A stretch of 64,000 nucleotides of DNA, taken from NCBI RefSeq assembly GCF_024701375.2, contig NZ_CP113910.1, positions 6,510,001 to 6,574,000 on the forward strand, in the 5' to 3' direction. The DNA is from Streptomyces sp. KMM 9044. Lineage in GTDB: Bacteria > Actinomycetota > Actinomycetes > Streptomycetales > Streptomycetaceae. Positions 7,693 to 20,700 of the stretch are shown piece after piece; within the stretch, counting starts at the first letter, position 1, and each line of letters opens with the position of its first letter. The position numbers and the translations under genes were made by a program. The notes beneath the pieces were generated by a model. The model did not search any database. It was not told where the DNA came from and saw only the letters and a list, made by a program, of their open reading frames with translations.

Positions 7693-8727
7693 TCATATCG
7701 CCCAGGTGGGAAGGTCGACGAGGGTGACGACACAGGCCGTGCACATCCAGCCCGGGCCCTGGGAGATCAACAGTACGTGGTCACCGGGAGCCACCTCGCG
7801 CGTACGGACCAGGTGCTCCAGGGTGATGATCACGTCGGCGCCGCCCACATGCCCGATGCCCCTGCCGAAGTCCCACGTGCAGCGGTCCATGGTCAGGCCG
7901 AGAGGCATCATGACCGAGTACTCGATCATCCGGCCGTCCATGTTGATCGGTACGACCTTGGCGATGTCGTCGGCGTTCAGGTCGGCGTCGACGAGTGCCC
8001 GGCGAATGACACCGAGATTGAAGAGGGTGAGTTTCTCGAGGGTCTCGGAGAGCGGGGTCTCGGTCTCGCTGTAGCGAGTGGCCCGTTCCGCCATGTCCCC
8101 GTCGTTCTCCCGGCCCTCGTCCGGCAGCAACGAGCCGTCACCACGATGCCACCGTTCGAGCTCCGGCAGGATGCCCGAACTCAGCGACCTGATCTGCGCG
8201 AAACCTTCGTCCGCGCTGATCAGGGCCGCGGCGCCGCCGTCAGCGAGGAAGTACGCCTGGCCCAGTCCCGTGTAGCGGTTCAGGCCCGTGGCGGTGAAGT
8301 TCTCACCCGACGTGAGCAGTACGGTCTCCGCCTGGGCGGCGCCCGTCATCTGCCCGACGGCCACCTCCAGGGCACCCAGCATGCCGTTGCAGCCCTGGCG
8401 CAGGTACAGCGACGAGACCGGCTCCACCTCCAGTTCGCGCAGGATGTATCCCGGTGGATAGGACCCCTGCGGGCCCTGGTAGTACACACCGCTGTGCACG
8501 TGGTCCGTGATGTCTTCCACTTGCAGCTTCGAGCGCTCCATGGCGACGCGCGCGGCGGAGATCGCGAGTTCCACGGCCGGAATGTCGTGCGCCAGGTGGG
8601 TCCCGGTCAGCCCGTTCGCCTCCACGGTCTCCTGGCTGATCAGCCCCTGGGCCACAGCCCGCTCGACGGGCTCGAACTCGTGCAGCACGACACCGAGCGA
8701 GTCGATGAACACATTGTCAATTCTCAT
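7693..8727 (-). CDS. KAS III-like acyltransferase (3-oxoacyl-ACP synthase III family)
   Basis: From the ATG at 8727 the protein has 344 residues and a FabH-like thiolase fold. The nucleophile is Cys113 in YLRQGCNGMLGAL. The two other usual FabH residues are changed: the PHQAN histidine position reads PINMDGR (Ile261), and the GNTSAAS asparagine position reads GHVGGAD (His293). Loss of the decarboxylating set with a retained Cys is typical of the ChlB3/CerJ-type subfamily that transfers acyl groups rather than condensing them. The start lies inside the 3' end of the upstream PKS I gene (11-bp overlap), implying coupled translation. I infer that it offloads the acyl chain made by PKS I onto a sugar or macrolide hydroxyl. 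A start at 8742 is also possible. Confidence 0.82.
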   Translation of the reverse strand: MRIDNVFIDSLGVVLHEFEPVERAVAQGLISQETVEANGLTGTHLAHDIPAVELAISAARVAMERSKLQVEDITDHVHSGVYYQGPQGSYPPGYILRELEVEPVSSLYLRQGCNGMLGALEVAVGQMTGAAQAETVLLTSGENFTATGLNRYTGLGQAYFLADGGAAALISADEGFAQIRSLSSGILPELERWHRGDGSLLPDEGRENDGDMAERATRYSETETPLSETLEKLTLFNLGVIRRALVDADLNADDIAKVVPINMDGRMIEYSVMMPLGLTMDRCTWDFGRGIGHVGGADVIITLEHLVRTREVAPGDHVLLISQGPGWMCTACVVTLVDLPTWAI

Positions 8728-11700
8728 CCGAGAGCCTTTCATTTCCGCCGAAATGTGAAGATGCCGAGGCGAGGAGCCGCTCGATCAGGTGCTCCGCGAG
8801 GCCCACCGGTGTGTCGAACTCGAACGCCACACTCGCCGACAGCCTCAGCCCGGTCGCCTCGACGAGGGCCGTGCGCAGTTGCAGGGCGGTGAGCGAGTCG
8901 AATCCGAGGTTCTTCAGCGGGGCGTCCGCGGCCACGCTGCCCGGTGCGGTGTGCCCGAGAACGGCACCCGCCCGGTCCCGTACCAGGTCGGTCGCCACCG
9001 TCTCCCGCTCCGCCCTGCTCATCGCCGCCAGCCGGTGCCGGAGGTCAGTGTTCTCCGCCGGGGTGTCCCGGGCCGTGCGGCGCGTGCCAGCGGGCACGAG
9101 AGCCCGCAGCACGGAGGCCACGTCGCCGGTCTCCGCGTCGCCGGTCAGTTGGGCGAAGTCCAGCCGGGACGCGATGACGAGACTGCGCCCGGCCGCCCAT
9201 GCCGCGTCGAAGAGTCCGAGACCCTGTTCCTTGACGAGCGGATGCGTTCCGCGCAGCGCCACCGGCTGCCGGTCCTTCCCGGACGGGCCCGACAGACTGC
9301 TGGCCCCGGTCCACAGACCCCACGCGATCGAGGTGGCGGCGACACCCCGGGACCGCATGTGGTGGGCGAACGCGTCCAGGAAGGTGTTCGCCGCCGCGTA
9401 GTTGGCCTGTCCCGGACCGCCCAGGATGCCGGCGAACGAGGAGAACAGCACGATCTGGCGCACCCCTGCCTCGCGGACCAGTTCGTACAGGTTCACGACC
9501 GCGTCCACCTTGGGGCGCAGCACCTTGCTCAGGCGCTCCGCCGTCAGAGACGGGAGGATCCCGTCGTCCGCCGCGCCCGCCGTGTGCACCACGGCATCGA
9601 TCCGCCGGTCCGCGAGCAGGCCGGCCAGGGCTTCTCGGTCCGCCACATCGCAGGCAGCCACCTGGACCCGGGCCCCGAGCTCCGTCAGTTCGGCCTCCAG
9701 GACCGCAGCCTGAGGCGCGTCCGGCCCCTGACGGCTCGTCAGCAGCAGGTCCTTCACACCGTGCTCGGTCACCAGGTGACGGGCTATCGCGGAGCCCAGC
9801 ATGCCCGTCCCGCCAGTGATCAACACCGTACCGTCCAGGCCGACGTCCAGCCTCGGGAGAGCAGTGCCCGGTAGGAGGCGGGCCATCCGCGGGACCCGTG
9901 TCGTCCGCCCGCGCAGCGCCCACTGCGGCTCCGTGGAGGACACCACGCGGTCCAGGGCGCGCCAGGTGGGCTTGGCGAGGTCGGTGTCCACGAGCGCGAA
10001 GCGGTCCGGGTACTCCGTCTGCGCGCTGCGGATCAGACCCCAGATGCCGGCTCCCGCGAGGTCGAGCGGTGACGCGTCGTCGGGCCCGGCCACCGCGGGG
10101 ACGGCACCACTGGTGAGGAACACCAGCCGGGAGCGGTCGAAGACCGGTGTGTTTACCCAGGCTCGGGCTGTCTCCAGGGCACGGACCGTCGTGGCGTGGA
10201 CGGCGACCACCAGTTCCTGCCCGGACAGCTCGCCGTACTTCTCCAGGAAAGGGGCCACGACGACGTCGGGGACGTCTCGGCCCCCCTCCACTGCGGCTGT
10301 CAGCGCTGCCAGGTCCGGGTAGGTCTCCGTGTAGCGTCCCGCCGTCATCAGCGAGGACCGCATGCGCACCCGGTCCTCGCCCACGATGGCCCATGTGGCG
10401 TCGGCGTCGGAGGTGTTCGCCCGCGTGTCCACGGCGGTCCACTCGATGCCGAACACGCTGTCCTGCTGCGCCACGTCCGCGGCCCTGAGCACCTCACGCG
10501 CAACGGGTTCGAGCCGCAGGGCCGGGACCGAGAGAACAGGGGCTCCGGTGGCGTCCGCAGCGGTCAGCGACACCGAGCCGTCCGGCCCCGAGGAGACCCG
10601 GGCGCGCAGGATGGAGGCGCCGGACGCGTGCAGTGACACCTCCCCCCAGGCCCGTACCCGCAAGGATGCGGCGGTCTCGAGCGCGACGCCCTTCATACCC
10701 GCCAGGCTGAGCAGGGCCTGTGCCAGCACCGGGTGGAGACCGAACCGCCGTGCCTCCTCACGCAGCGCGTCCGGTACGGAGATCTCCGCGAACACCTCGC
10801 TGTCCCGTCGCCACACGCCGTGTACGGCGGAGTGCACGGACCCGTACTCCAGGCGCAGTTCGGGCTCGGGCATCGGGAGGGCGTCCGCGGGCGGCCAGGC
10901 CTCCAGATCCCAGTCCGGCTCGGCTGCCGCCGCGACCAGCTCACCCGTCGCGTGGCAGGTCCACGGCAGCCCCAGGACGTCGTCGCCGCGCCGGGAGTGC
11001 ACCAGGACCGCGCGTACGCCGGGCTCCTCACCCTCGCCGACCGTGACGCGGACCTGAACGGCGCCGGACCCCGGCATCACGAACGGTGCCTGCGCGGTCA
11101 GGGCACGCAGTCGGCTCCTGCCCAGCTGCTCACCGGCCGAGAGGGCCAACTCCGCGGCGAGCCAGTCGAGTTCCCGCTCTACACTCTCGGTGCCCTCATC
11201 CGTCGGCCAGGCGAGCTTGCCCGCCGAAAGCCGGCCGGTGAACACCACCGTCTCGGTGCCGGGCAGTTCCACGGCCGCACCCAGCAAGGGATGCGAGGTG
11301 GGGACCGCGCCCAGCCCGGACGCACCGCGAGAGGTGCCCGACGGTGTGTTGAGCCAGTGGTGGGTGCCTTGGAAGGGGTAGGTGGGGAGGTCGGGGTGGA
11401 GGGGTGGGGTGGTGGGGCGGAGGGTGATGCCGTGTGTCCATGCGGTGGTGAGGGCGTGGGTGAAGTCGTGGGTGTCGCCGTGGTCGCGGTGGAGTGTGGC
11501 GAGGACGGTGGGTTCTTCTGTGAGGTTGTCGAGGGTTTGGAGTGTTTCCTGGGTCGGGAGGGTGAGGACGGGGTGGGGGCTGACTTCGATGTAGGCGGTG
11601 ATGCCTGCTTGGGCGAGTGTGTGGGTGGCGGCTTGGTAGTCGACGGTGTGGCGGAGGTTTTGGTACCAGTAGTCGGCGTCGAGTTCGGTGCCGTCGACGG

Positions 11701-14700
11701 GGCCGCCGGTCAGTGAGGAGTAGAAGGGGAGTTCGCCGGTGTGTGGTGTGACGGGTGCGAGTGTTTCGAGGAGTTGGTCTTTGATCGCTTCGACGTGGGA
11801 GGAGTGGGAGGCGTAGTCGACGGGGACGCGTCGGAAGCGTGTCTGGTGTTTTTGGCACCAGGTGGCGAGTTGGTCGAGTGCGTGTGCGGGGCCGGAGAGG
11901 ACGGTGCTGGCGGGGCTGTTGACTGCGGCGATGTCCAGTCCGAGGTCGGTGGCGATGGTTTCGGCTTGGTGTCGTGGCAGTGCCAGGGATGTCATGCCGC
12001 CGTTGCCGGCTATGTGGGCGATGAGTTGTGATCGCAGGGCGACTACGCGTGCGCCGTCGGAGAGGGTGAGTGCGCCGGAGACGGTGGCGGCTGCGATTTC
12101 GCCTTGTGAGTGTCCGATGACTGCGGCGGGGCGGATTCCTGCGGCGTGCCATTGTGCGGCGAGGGAGACCATGACTGCCCAGAGTGCGGGCTGGACGACG
12201 TCGACGCGGTTGAAGTCGGGTTGGTCTGGTTCGCCGCGTAGTACGGCGAGCAGGTCCCAGTCGACGAAGGGTTGGAGTGCCTGGCGGCATTCTTGGAGGC
12301 GTTGTGCGAAGGGGCCGTTGTCGTCGAGGAGTTTGACGGCCATGGTGGGCCATTGGGCGCCCTGGCCGGGGAAGACGAGTGCGGGGTTGCCGAGGGGGCG
12401 GCCGGTGCCGCGCATCACGCCGGGCTCGGTGGCTGTTCCGGTGTCGAGGGCAGCGTCCGTGGTGGCGAGTGTGCGCAGGCGTGTCAGGAGTTCGGTGCGG
12501 TTGGTTGCGGTGATGGCGGCGCGGTGTTCGAACATGGTTCGTGTGCCGGTGAGCATGCGTGCTGCGGTGTCGGTCGGCAGGTCCGGGTAGCGTTCCAGGA
12601 AGTCCGCCATTCGCCCGGCCTGGGCCCGCAGCGCGCCCTCGCCACGTCCCGACAGCAGCATCGGGACCATCGTGTCGGGTGTTTGGGGAGCGGCCGTGGG
12701 AACGTGTTCGGCGGGTGCCTCCTCCAGGATCAGGTGCGCGTTCGTACCACTGATCCCGAACGACGAGACGCCGGCGCGGCGCGGTGTGCCGGTGCGCGGC
12801 CAGGGTTCATTCTCCGTCAGCAGTCGGGCTTGGCCTGTGTCCCAGTCGACGTGGGGTGAGGGTGCGTCGATGTGGAGGGTGCGTGGCAGGGTGTCGTGGT
12901 TCATGGCCATGACCATCTTGATGACGCCGGCGACGCCTGCGGCGGCCTGGGTGTGGCCGATGTTGGACTTCACCGATCCGAGCAGGAGGGGGTTTCCGGC
13001 TGGTCGGTCCTGGCCGTAGGTGGCCAGGAGTGCCTGGGCTTCGATGGGGTCGCCGAGGGTGGTGCCGGTGCCGTGTGCTTCGACGGCGCTGATCTCGGCG
13101 GGGGTGAGGCGGGCCTGGGCCAGGGCGGTGCGGATGACTCGTTGTTGTGCGGGGCCGTTGGGGGCGGTGAGGCCGTTGGAGGCGCCGTCCTGGTTCACGG
13201 CGGAGCCTCGTACCACGGCGAGTACCGGGTGTCCCAGTCGTTGTGCGTCCGAGAGTCGTTCCAGCAGGACCAGGCCGACGCCCTCGGCGAAGCCGGTGCC
13301 GTTCGCCCCGGCGGCGAACGCCCGACACCTACCGTCGGAGGACAAGGCGCGCTGTCGGCTGAAGGCGGTGAACGTACCGGGCGTCGCTATGACGGTGGCG
13401 CCGCCCGCGAGGGCGAGGGAGCACTCGCCCTGCCGCAGTGACTGCGCCGCCAGATGGATCGCCACCAGCGACGACGAACACGCCGTGTCCACCGTGATCG
13501 CCGGCCCCAGCAGCCCCAGCAGATACGAAAGCCGACCGGAGATCACACTGGTGGCGTTGCCCGTGAGGAGCATGCCGTCCAGCCCCTCAGGGGCCTCGTG
13601 CAGCAGGGTCGAGCCGTACTCCTGGGCGATCGCGCCGACGAAAACGCCGGCCGTGCTGTTGCCGAGGGACGTCGGGTCGATGCCCGCGCGCTCGAAGGTC
13701 TCCCAGGCCGTCTCCAGCAGCAGCCGCTGCTGCGGATCCATCGTCAGAGCCTCACGCGGCGATATACCGAAGAACGCCTCGTCGAACCGCCCGGCGCCCT
13801 CCAGGAAGCCACCGTTGAGGGAATAGGACGTGCCCGGCTTGTCCGGGTCGGGGTCGTACAGGGTGTCCAGGTCCCAGCCGCGGTCGGTGGGGAACTCGCC
13901 GATCGCGTCGGTTCCGGACCGCAGCAGCTCCCACAGGTCCTCCGGGCCGGCGACCCCACCGGGCAGGCGGCACCCCATCGCGACGACGGCGATGGGGTCG
14001 GCGTCCGTCGTGGCGCTTGCCCGGAGCGCCGGGACGGATGCCGCTGCCGTGGCTCCGTCGCGGCTCTCGGCCAGGTGCTCCGCCAGGACCTGCGGGGTCG
14101 GATAGTCGAAGACGACGGTCGGGGCCAGCCGGAGACCGGTCGCGGTGTTGAGGCGGTTGCGCAGCTCGACCGCGGAGAGCGAGTCGAAGCCGACATCCTT
14201 GAACGCGCTGTCGGCGCGTACCGCCTGCGGCGACTCGTGTCCCAGGACCGCTGCGGCGTGCCGGCGCACCACGTCGAGCAGGGCGCGTTCGGCCTCCTGT
14301 GACGAGAGTCCGGCGAGCCAGGCGCCGGCGTCCTCCGCGGCACCGGATCCGCCGGCGGCGGTGCGGCGCGTGACAGCGCGGACGAGACCGCTCAGCAGGG
14401 TGGGCACCCCGCCGGACCGCCGCCGCAGGGCGGCGTGGTCGAAGCGCGCGGCGACGAAGGCGGCACCTTGGCGGGCGATGGCGGCGTCGAGAAGCGCCAG
14501 TCCCTGATCGGCGGCGAGCGGCCGGACGCCGTTGCGGGCGATGCGGACGCGGTCGGTGGTACCCAGATGCTCGGTCAGGCCGCCGTCCTCCCAGAGGCCC
14601 CAGGCCACCGCGGTGGCGGGCAGCCCGAGCGAGCGCCGGTGCTCCGCGAGGGCGTCGAGGAAGGCGTTGGCCGCGGCGTAGTTGGCCTGTCCGACGCCGC

Positions 14701-17700
14701 CGAGCGTGCCGGCGACGGACGAGAACAGGACGAAGTGGGTCAGGTCGGCGTCGCGCGTGAGGTCGTGCAGGTGCAGCGCCGCGTCCACCTTGGGACGCAG
14801 AACGGCGTCGACCTGTTCCGGGGACAGACCGGATACCGTCCCGTCGTCGAGGACGCCGGCGCTGTGCACCACGGCGGTCAGGGGCCGGTCGAGGCCGTCG
14901 AGCACAGTGGCCAGGGCGTCCCGGTCGGCCACGTCGCACGCTTCGACGGTCACGGACGCGCCCAGGGCGGCGAGTTCGTCGATCAGGTCGGCGGTGCCCT
15001 CGGCTGTGGGGCCGCTTCTGCTCAGCAGCAGCAGGTGGCGGGCGCCGTGCGTGGCGGCCATGTGCCGGGCGACGAGCCGGCCCAGGCCGGTGGTCCCGCC
15101 GGTGACGAGGGTGACGCCCTCGGGATCGAGCGTCCGCGGTTCTCCGAGCGCCAGGCCGGCCGCGCGCGTCAGGCGGGGGACCAGCACGAGGCCGGCGCGA
15201 ACGGCAGTCTGCGGCTCACCGGACGCGACCGCGGCGCGCAGTCCCGCCATGTCCGCGGCGCGCAGTCCCGCCATGTCCGCGGCGCCGGCCGGGCAGTCCG
15301 CCTCGGGGGCCAGGTCGATCAGGACGAGGCGTCCGGGGTGTTCGGCCTGCACCGTCCGGGCGAGACCCCACACGGGGGCCCCTGCCAGGTCGGCCACGCC
15401 GGACGCGGGATCGGCCGCCATGGCGCCACGGGTCGCGAGGACGAGACGAGTGGCCTCGTACCGTTCCTCGCGCAACCAGCGCTGCACCTGTGCGAGGGCG
15501 ACCTGCACGCGTGTTCGGGCCGCGACCGCGGTGTCGGCGGCTTCCGGCCCGGGACGGTCACAGAGCAGGAGCAAGGTGTCGGGCGCGGGCCCCGTGGTGT
15601 CCGCCGCCAGGTCCGGCACACCGTGCGTGTCGAAGCCCGCGTCGGTGAGGACGGAGGCGGAACGCGCGGCGTCGGGTCCCACCGCGAGCCATCGGCCCGC
15701 GGGCTGCGGCACGGGTGGGGTTGTCACGGGCTTCCACTGCGTATGCAGCAGCATCTGCCGGACGGTCTCGTCCGCTGCGGATGCCGCTCCTTCCCCCATG
15801 GGCCGCGTCGACAAGGTGGTCACGGAGACGACAGGGGCTCCTGCCGGGTCCACGGCGAGCAGCGCGACGCCCTCCGGCTCCGGCCAGGTCAGCCGGACTC
15901 GCAGCGTGGTGGCACCGGAAGCGTGCAGCCGTACACCGTGCCAGGAGAACGGCAGGCTGAGCGGCTGGGACTCGTCCTTGTCCACCTCGCCCAAGACGTC
16001 CGGGTGGAGGGCCGCGTCCAGCAACGCCGGGTGCAGCCCCCAGTCGTCGGTGCTCTCCCCTTCGGACAGGGCGATCTCGGCGAAGACCTCCGAGTTTCTG
16101 CGCCACATGGCTCGCAGGCCTCGAAACGCGGGGCCGTAGCCGTACCCGGCCTGGGCCATCCGCTCGTAGGCGTCCGCGACGGGCACCGCCTCCGCGCCCT
16201 GCGGTGGCCAGGTCGCCAGCGCTTCGGCGGCGTCGGTGTCATCCGGCAGGGCGGGGACCAGGAAGCCGCGGGCGTGCCGGGACCACAGTGGGTCGGCCGT
16301 CGACTCGGCGCCGCTCTGTGGCGCGGAGTGGACGCTCACCGCACGGCGTCCCGACGCGTCCGGCGCCCCGACGGTCAGCTGCAGGCTGACGGTCTGCTGT
16401 GCCGCGACCACCAGCGGGGTCTCAAGGACCAGTTCTTCCAGACAGGGGGTGCCCACCTCGTCACCCGCCCGGATCGCGGCCTCGACGAAAGCCGTTCCGG
16501 GAAACAGGACGGACCCGCGCACCACGTGGTCGGCAAGCCATGGATGCGTGGCCGCGGAGACCCGCCCGGTGAACACCACACCTTCCTCGTCCGCGCGGTG
16601 GATCGCGGCGCCCAGCAGCGGGTGAACGACGGGGCGCAGGCCGAACGACTGCGGGTCGCCGCCCGACGGTGTGTTGAGCCAGTGGTGGGTGCCTTGGAAG
16701 GGGTAGGTGGGGAGGTCGGGGTGGAGGGGTGGGGTGGTGGGGCGGAGGGTGATGCCGTGTGTCCATGCGGTGGTGAGGGCGTGGGTGAAGTCGTGGGTGT
16801 CGCCGTGGTCGCGGTGGAGTGTGGCGAGGACGGTGGGTTCTTCTGTGAGGTTGTCGAGGGTTTGGAGTGTTTCCTGGGTCGGGAGGGTGAGGACGGGGTG
16901 GGGGCTGACTTCGATGTAGGCGGTGATGCCTGCTTGGGCGAGTGTGTGGGTGGCGGCTTGGTAGTCGACGGTGTGGCGGAGGTTTTGGTACCAGTAGTCG
17001 GCGTCGAGTTCGGTGCCGTCGACGGGGCCGCCGGTCAGTGAGGAGTAGAAGGGGAGTTCGCCGGTGTGTGGTGTGACGGGTGCGAGTGTTTCGAGGAGTT
17101 GGTCTTTGATCGCTTCGACGTGGGAGGAGTGGGAGGCGTAGTCGACGGGGACGCGTCGGAAGCGTGTCTGGTGTTTTTGGCACCAGGTGGCGAGTTGGTC
17201 GAGTGCGTGTGCGGGGCCGGAGAGGACGGTGCTGGCGGGGCTGTTGACTGCGGCGATGTCCAGTCCGAGGTCGGTGGCGATGGTTTCGGCTTGGTGTCGT
17301 GGCAGTGCCAGGGATGTCATGCCGCCGTTGCCGGCTATGTGGGCGATGAGTTGTGATCGCAGGGCGACTACGCGTGCGCCGTCGGAGAGGGTGAGTGCGC
17401 CGGAGACGGTGGCGGCTGCGATTTCGCCTTGTGAGTGTCCGATGACTGCGGCGGGGCGGATTCCTGCGGCGTGCCATTGTGCGGCGAGGGAGACCATGAC
17501 TGCCCAGAGTGCGGGCTGGACGACGTCGACGCGGTTGAAGTCGGGTTGGTCTGGTTCGCCGCGTAGTACGGCGAGCAGGTCCCAGTCGACGAAGGGTTGG
17601 AGTGCCTGGCGGCATTCTTGGAGGCGTTGTGCGAAGGGGCCGTTGTCGTCGAGGAGTTTGACGGCCATGGTGGGCCATTGGGCGCCCTGGCCGGGGAAGA

Positions 17701-20700
17701 CGAGTGCGGGGTTGCCGAGGGGGCGGCCGGTGCCGCGCATCACGCCGGGCTCGGTGGCTGTTCCGGTGTCGAGGGCAGCGTCCGTGGTGGCGAGTGTGCG
17801 CAGGCGTGTCAGGAGTTCGGTGCGGTTGGTTGCGGTGATGGCGGCGCGGTGTTCGAACATGGTTCGTGTGCCGGTGAGCATGCGTGCTGCGGTGTCGGTC
17901 GGCAGGTCCGGGTAGCGTTCCAGGAAGTCCGCCATTCGCCCGGCCTGGGCCCGCAGCGCGCCCTCGCCACGTCCCGACAGCAGCATCGGGACCATCGTGT
18001 CGGGTGTTTGGGGAGCGGCCGTGGGAACGTGTTCGGCGGGTGCCTCCTCCAGGATCAGGTGCGCGTTCGTACCACTGGCGCCGAACGACGAGACGCCGGC
18101 GCGGCGCGGTGTGCCGGTGCGCGGCCAGGGCTGGGGTTCGGTCAGGAGCTGGAGCCGGTCTGCGTTCCAGTCGACGTGGGGTGAGGGTGCGTCGATGTGG
18201 AGGGTGCGTGGCAGGGTGTCGTGGTTCATGGCCATGACCATCTTGATGACGCCGGCGACGCCTGCGGCGGCCTGGGTGTGGCCGATGTTGGACTTCACCG
18301 ATCCGAGCAGGAGGGGGTTTCCGGCTGGTCGGTCCTGGCCGTAGGTGGCCAGGAGTGCCTGGGCTTCGATGGGGTCGCCGAGGGTGGTGCCGGTGCCGTG
18401 TGCTTCGACGGCGCTGATCTCGGCGGGGGTGAGGCGGGCCTGGGCCAGGGCGGTGCGGATGACTCGTTGTTGTGCGGGGCCGTTGGGGGCGGTGAGGCCG
18501 TTGGAGGCGCCGTCCTGGTTCACGGCGGAGCCTCGTACCACGGCGAGTACCGGGTGTCCCAGTCGTTGTGCGTCCGAGAGTCGTTCCAGCAGGACCAGGC
18601 CGACGCCCTCGGCGAAGCCGGTGCCGTTCGCCCCGGCGGCGAACGCCCGACACCTACCGTCGGCCGAGAGTGCCCCCTGGCGGCTGAACTCCACGAGCGC
18701 GCCGGGCGTCGACATGACGGTGGCGCCGCCCGCGAGGGCGAGGGAGCACTCGCCCTGCCGCAGTGACTGCGCCGCCAGATGGATCGCCACCAGCGACGAC
18801 GAACACGCCGTGTCCACCGTGATCGCCGGCCCCAGCAGCCCCAGCGTGTAGGAGATGCGGCCGGAAGCGACGCTGACGGCCGAACCGTTGCCGAGGTAGC
18901 CCTCCAGGTTCTCGGGGGCACGCTCGTGGAGGCCGGGGCCGTAGCCCCCGTGCATCACACCGGCGAAGACACCAGTCCGGCTGCCCTTCAGCGAGACCGG
19001 GTCGATGCCCGCGCGCTCGAAGGTCTCCCAGGCCGTCTCCAGCAGCAGCCGCTGCTGCGGATCCATCGCCAGTGCCTCACGCGGCGATATACCGAAGAAC
19101 GCCTCGTCGAACCGCCCGGCATCGTCAAGGAACGCGCCCTGCCGGGCGGACGACTTTCCACCGCCGCGGCTTTCGTCGTCCAGGAGCCGGTCCAGGTCCC
19201 AGCCCCGGTCGTCGGGGAGCGGGCCGACCGCGTCGGTTCCCGCCATGAGCAGGTCCCACAGCTCCTTGGGCGTCCGGGTGCCGCCGGGCAGACGGCAGCC
19301 CATCGCCACGATGGCGACGGGCTCGTTAGGCTGCCCCGTCACAGCCGTTCCCTCCGCGTCCTCAGTGGCCTCCGCGCCCGCAGCGCCGAGGCCACCCTGT
19401 GCCAGGCCGTCGAGGTACCGCGCGAGGGCCTGCGGGGTCGGGTAGTCGTAGGCCACAGCGGCCGAGAGACGGTGGCCGGAGGCGGCGGACAGCCGGTCGC
19501 GGAGGGTCACGGCGGACAGGGAGGTGAAGCCGAGTTCGTGCAGGGGCCGATCGGCGGTCACCTCCTCGGAGGGCAGACCGAGGACGTCCGCGACCACGGA
19601 GCGCACCAGGCCGAGCAGACCGTGCTGTGCCGTCAGGAGGACGGCGCCGGCGGACACCGGGGGCACGGCGGACGCTGTTCCGGACGGGCCTTCGGCGGCC
19701 AGATCGGGGCGGACGTTCACCGACGGATTGACGACGAGCAGCGTTCCGGGCAGCTCGGCCAGCCGCCGACGGGCGGTCTTCCCCGTCGATGTACGCGGGA
19801 CGTCGTCGATGATGTGGAACTCGTCGGGCACCTTGAAGTAGGAGAGTTCCCGGCGGCAGGTCTCCAGAAGCTCGCGGGCGTCGATGCCTCCGGGGCCCTC
19901 CGGTCCCGGCACCAGGTAGGCGACGGGCACTTCGCCCAGTACGGCGTGGGGCTTGCCCGCCACCGCGGCCTCGGCCACGCCGGGCACCCCGGCCAGAACG
20001 CGCTCCACCTCTGCGGGGTGGATGTTCTCGCCGCCGCGGACGATGAGTTCCTTGACCCGGCCGGTGATGGTGAGCAGGCCGGCCGGGTCCTGTCGGCCGA
20101 GGTCACCGGTGCGGTACCAGCCGTCCACGAGTACGGCCCGGGTCGCTTCCGGGTCGTTGTGGTAGCCGGCCATGATGCCCGGACTGTGCACCCAGATCTC
20201 GCCCTCCTGCCCGGCGGCCACCTCCTCGCCGGTCCGCGGGTCCGCCAGACGCAGCGTCAGGCCGGGCAGCGGGGTGCCGCAGGTGCCCAGGACGCGTGGC
20301 CCGGTGGGCGCCTGAGTGGTGATGGCGCCTCCGGTCTCGCTGCTGCCGTAGCTGTCCAGGAGGCGGATGCCGAAGGCGTCTTCGAAGGCTTCGTGCAGCG
20401 CGGGCGGGCAGGCCGAGCCGGCCGCCATGCACACCCGCAGCTCCGGCAGTTCGAGCCCGCGCTCGCGCGCGAGGTCCACCATGCGGTGGTAGGTGGTGGG
20501 GGAGCCGACGAGGAAGGAGGCCTGCTCGCTGCGGACGGTCTCCATGATCTCGTCCGGGGCCGAGCCCTCCATGATGTGGGCAGAGGCACCGACGGCCAGC
20601 GTGGCGAGTACGCCGATGTTGTGCGAGGCGGCGTGGTACAGCGGCATCGGCCACACGAGGCGGTCGGTCGCGGACAGACCGAGGATCGGCTCGGTGCACG

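Noticed and set aside
14435..17041. Plus-strand open frame of 868 codons inside PKS I
   Set aside because: Antisense shadow of the DH/KR and repeated AT region; it contains Gly/Val-rich low-complexity text and has no start signal.
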